Assembly: GCA_963693035.2 (NCBI GenBank)
Contig: CAXMMQ010000006.1
Coordinates: forward strand, 682,001 to 746,000
DNA: 64,000 nt
From: Lichenicoccus sp963693035
Lineage (GTDB): Bacteria > Pseudomonadota > Alphaproteobacteria > Acetobacterales > Acetobacteraceae
Direction: 5' to 3'
Shown: in pieces, positions 63,318 through 64,000 of the stretch
How positions within the stretch are numbered: position 1 is the first letter of the stretch
Layout of the letters: each line of letters opens with the position of its first letter
The notes under the pieces: model-generated
The model's database searches: none
Told to the model about the DNA's origin: nothing
What the model saw: the letters and a program-made list of their open reading frames with translations, nothing else
Position numbers and translations under genes: made by a program

Positions 63318-64000
63318 CTGCCCTTAAAACTACCGCCGCTGCTGCCGGCGCTGGCGGCGCTGCTTTCCCTCTACCTGGTAGCACCCTTCCTGGCAGCGGT
63401 GTCGCAGGTCGCTCGCGCCGACTGGCGTGGCGTCGATCTTCCGATGCTGGCACAGGCCGGCCTGGTCTCGATCGCCAGTGCCACCCTCGCCAGCCTGCTG
63501 GTTGCACTCGGCGGCATCCCGCTCGGCTACCTGCTGGCGCGCAGACCGGGCCGTGGCATGGCGCTGCTCGGCTTCGTGGTGCAGTTGCCGCTGGCCCTGC
63601 CGCCGCTCGCCAGCGGCATTCTGCTGCTGTTCCTGCTCGGCTTTGCGAGCCCGCTCGGGCGTCTCACCGGCGGCGCCCTGACCGACAGCTTCGCCGGCAT
63701 CGTGCTGGCGGAGGCGTTCGTGGGGGCGCCCTTCCTGATCGTGGCGTCGCGCTCGGCCTTCGCCGCAGTCGATCCTGCGCTGGAGGACGTGGCCGCGACG
63801 CTCGGGCACCGGCCGTCATCGGTGTTCCGGCGGGTCAGCCTCGCGCTCTCGCTGCGCGGCATCCGGGCCGGGTTGCTGCTCACCTGGCTGCGCGCATTCG
63901 GCGAGTTCGGCGCCACCGTGATGGTCGCCTACCATCCCTATTCCCTGCCGGTGTACACCTTCGTCGCGTTCGGCAGCGAAGGTCTGCCGGCGATGCTGCC
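63318..64000 (+). CDS. molybdate/tungstate ABC transporter permease (ModB/WtpB-like), 3' end outside window
   Basis: An open frame runs to the window end. It begins with a hydrophobic helix (LPPLLPALAALLSLYLVAPF) and shows further permease helices and the cytoplasmic coupling motif region (EDVAATLGHRPSSVFRRVS, an EAA loop) followed by RAFGEFGATVMVAYHPY, typical of ModB/WtpB. No ATG, GTG or TTG precedes the first helix; the frame is closed by a stop at 63255, so either the CTG at 63318 (CAGGT six bases upstream) is used, or translation starts inside the first helix (GTG 63399). Confidence 0.85.
   Translation, partial: MPLKLPPLLPALAALLSLYLVAPFLAAVSQVARADWRGVDLPMLAQAGLVSIASATLASLLVALGGIPLGYLLARRPGRGMALLGFVVQLPLALPPLASGILLLFLLGFASPLGRLTGGALTDSFAGIVLAEAFVGAPFLIVASRSAFAAVDPALEDVAATLGHRPSSVFRRVSLALSLRGIRAGLLLTWLRAFGEFGATVMVAYHPYSLPVYTFVAFGSEGLPAML

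Overview
The window looks like a chromosomal segment of a high-GC alphaproteobacterium, most likely Acetobacteraceae. This is judged from the split F0 operon order (I-a-c-b'-b), GC-biased codon use, an OprB-type sugar porin and a gum/acetan-like exopolysaccharide locus. No rRNA, tRNA, CRISPR array, insertion sequence or phage module was recognised by reading.

Layout. (1) 1-6253: a membrane protein cut by the window edge, a PAP2 phosphatase, a P-loop kinase, a lower-GC acyltransferase, and a GT2-ArnT glycolipid pair whose GT2 overlaps the end of the F0 operon. (2) 6250-8873: F0 ATP synthase genes atpI, B, E, F' and F on the minus strand. (3) 8975-12577: sugar porin, GNAT acetyltransferase, 6-phosphogluconate dehydrogenase. 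(4) 12878-40878: a large exopolysaccharide locus with seven GT2 enzymes, an ExeA-like ATPase, a GumD-like priming transferase, a short Wza/OPX lipoprotein, a GH16 hydrolase, a flippase, a Wzc-type tyrosine kinase, an acyltransferase, a WecG/GumM-type transferase, a GT-C enzyme, an outer-membrane barrel and a TonB-dependent receptor. No clear Wzy polymerase was identified. (5) 40920-47945: iolC-iolD-iolE-iolB-iolA for myo-inositol catabolism, with iolR and iolG about 7 kb further on. Palindromes matching the GGAA-N6-TTCC type lie at both promoters. (6) 48182-61840: regulators, a cupin, a GDSL esterase with DUF4214 repeats and YeiH, together with several decaying genes (frameshifted LacI, scrambled DUF418, truncated Spy-like copy, antiporter remnant). 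(7) 61963-64000: start of a molybdate/tungstate uptake locus.

The most unusual feature is a family of three roughly 160-bp elements (24693-24850, 32489-32651, 36215-36375). Each almost exactly fills the gap between two convergent genes of the exopolysaccharide locus. They share short conserved blocks and a common fold: a terminal stem, a first hairpin, a 13-15 bp long-range helix and a third hairpin. The paired sequences differ between copies while pairing is kept, and the wobble pairs are G-U on one strand only. I read this as a structured RNA or 3'-end element that I do not recognise.

How the genes work together. The exopolysaccharide locus contains priming (17308), chain building (GT2s, 32666, 33625), decoration (31335), flipping (25458), length control and export (28758, 21058, 36377) and trimming (22264). 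The iol genes convert myo-inositol to malonate semialdehyde and acetyl-CoA under a probable RpiR-type repressor.
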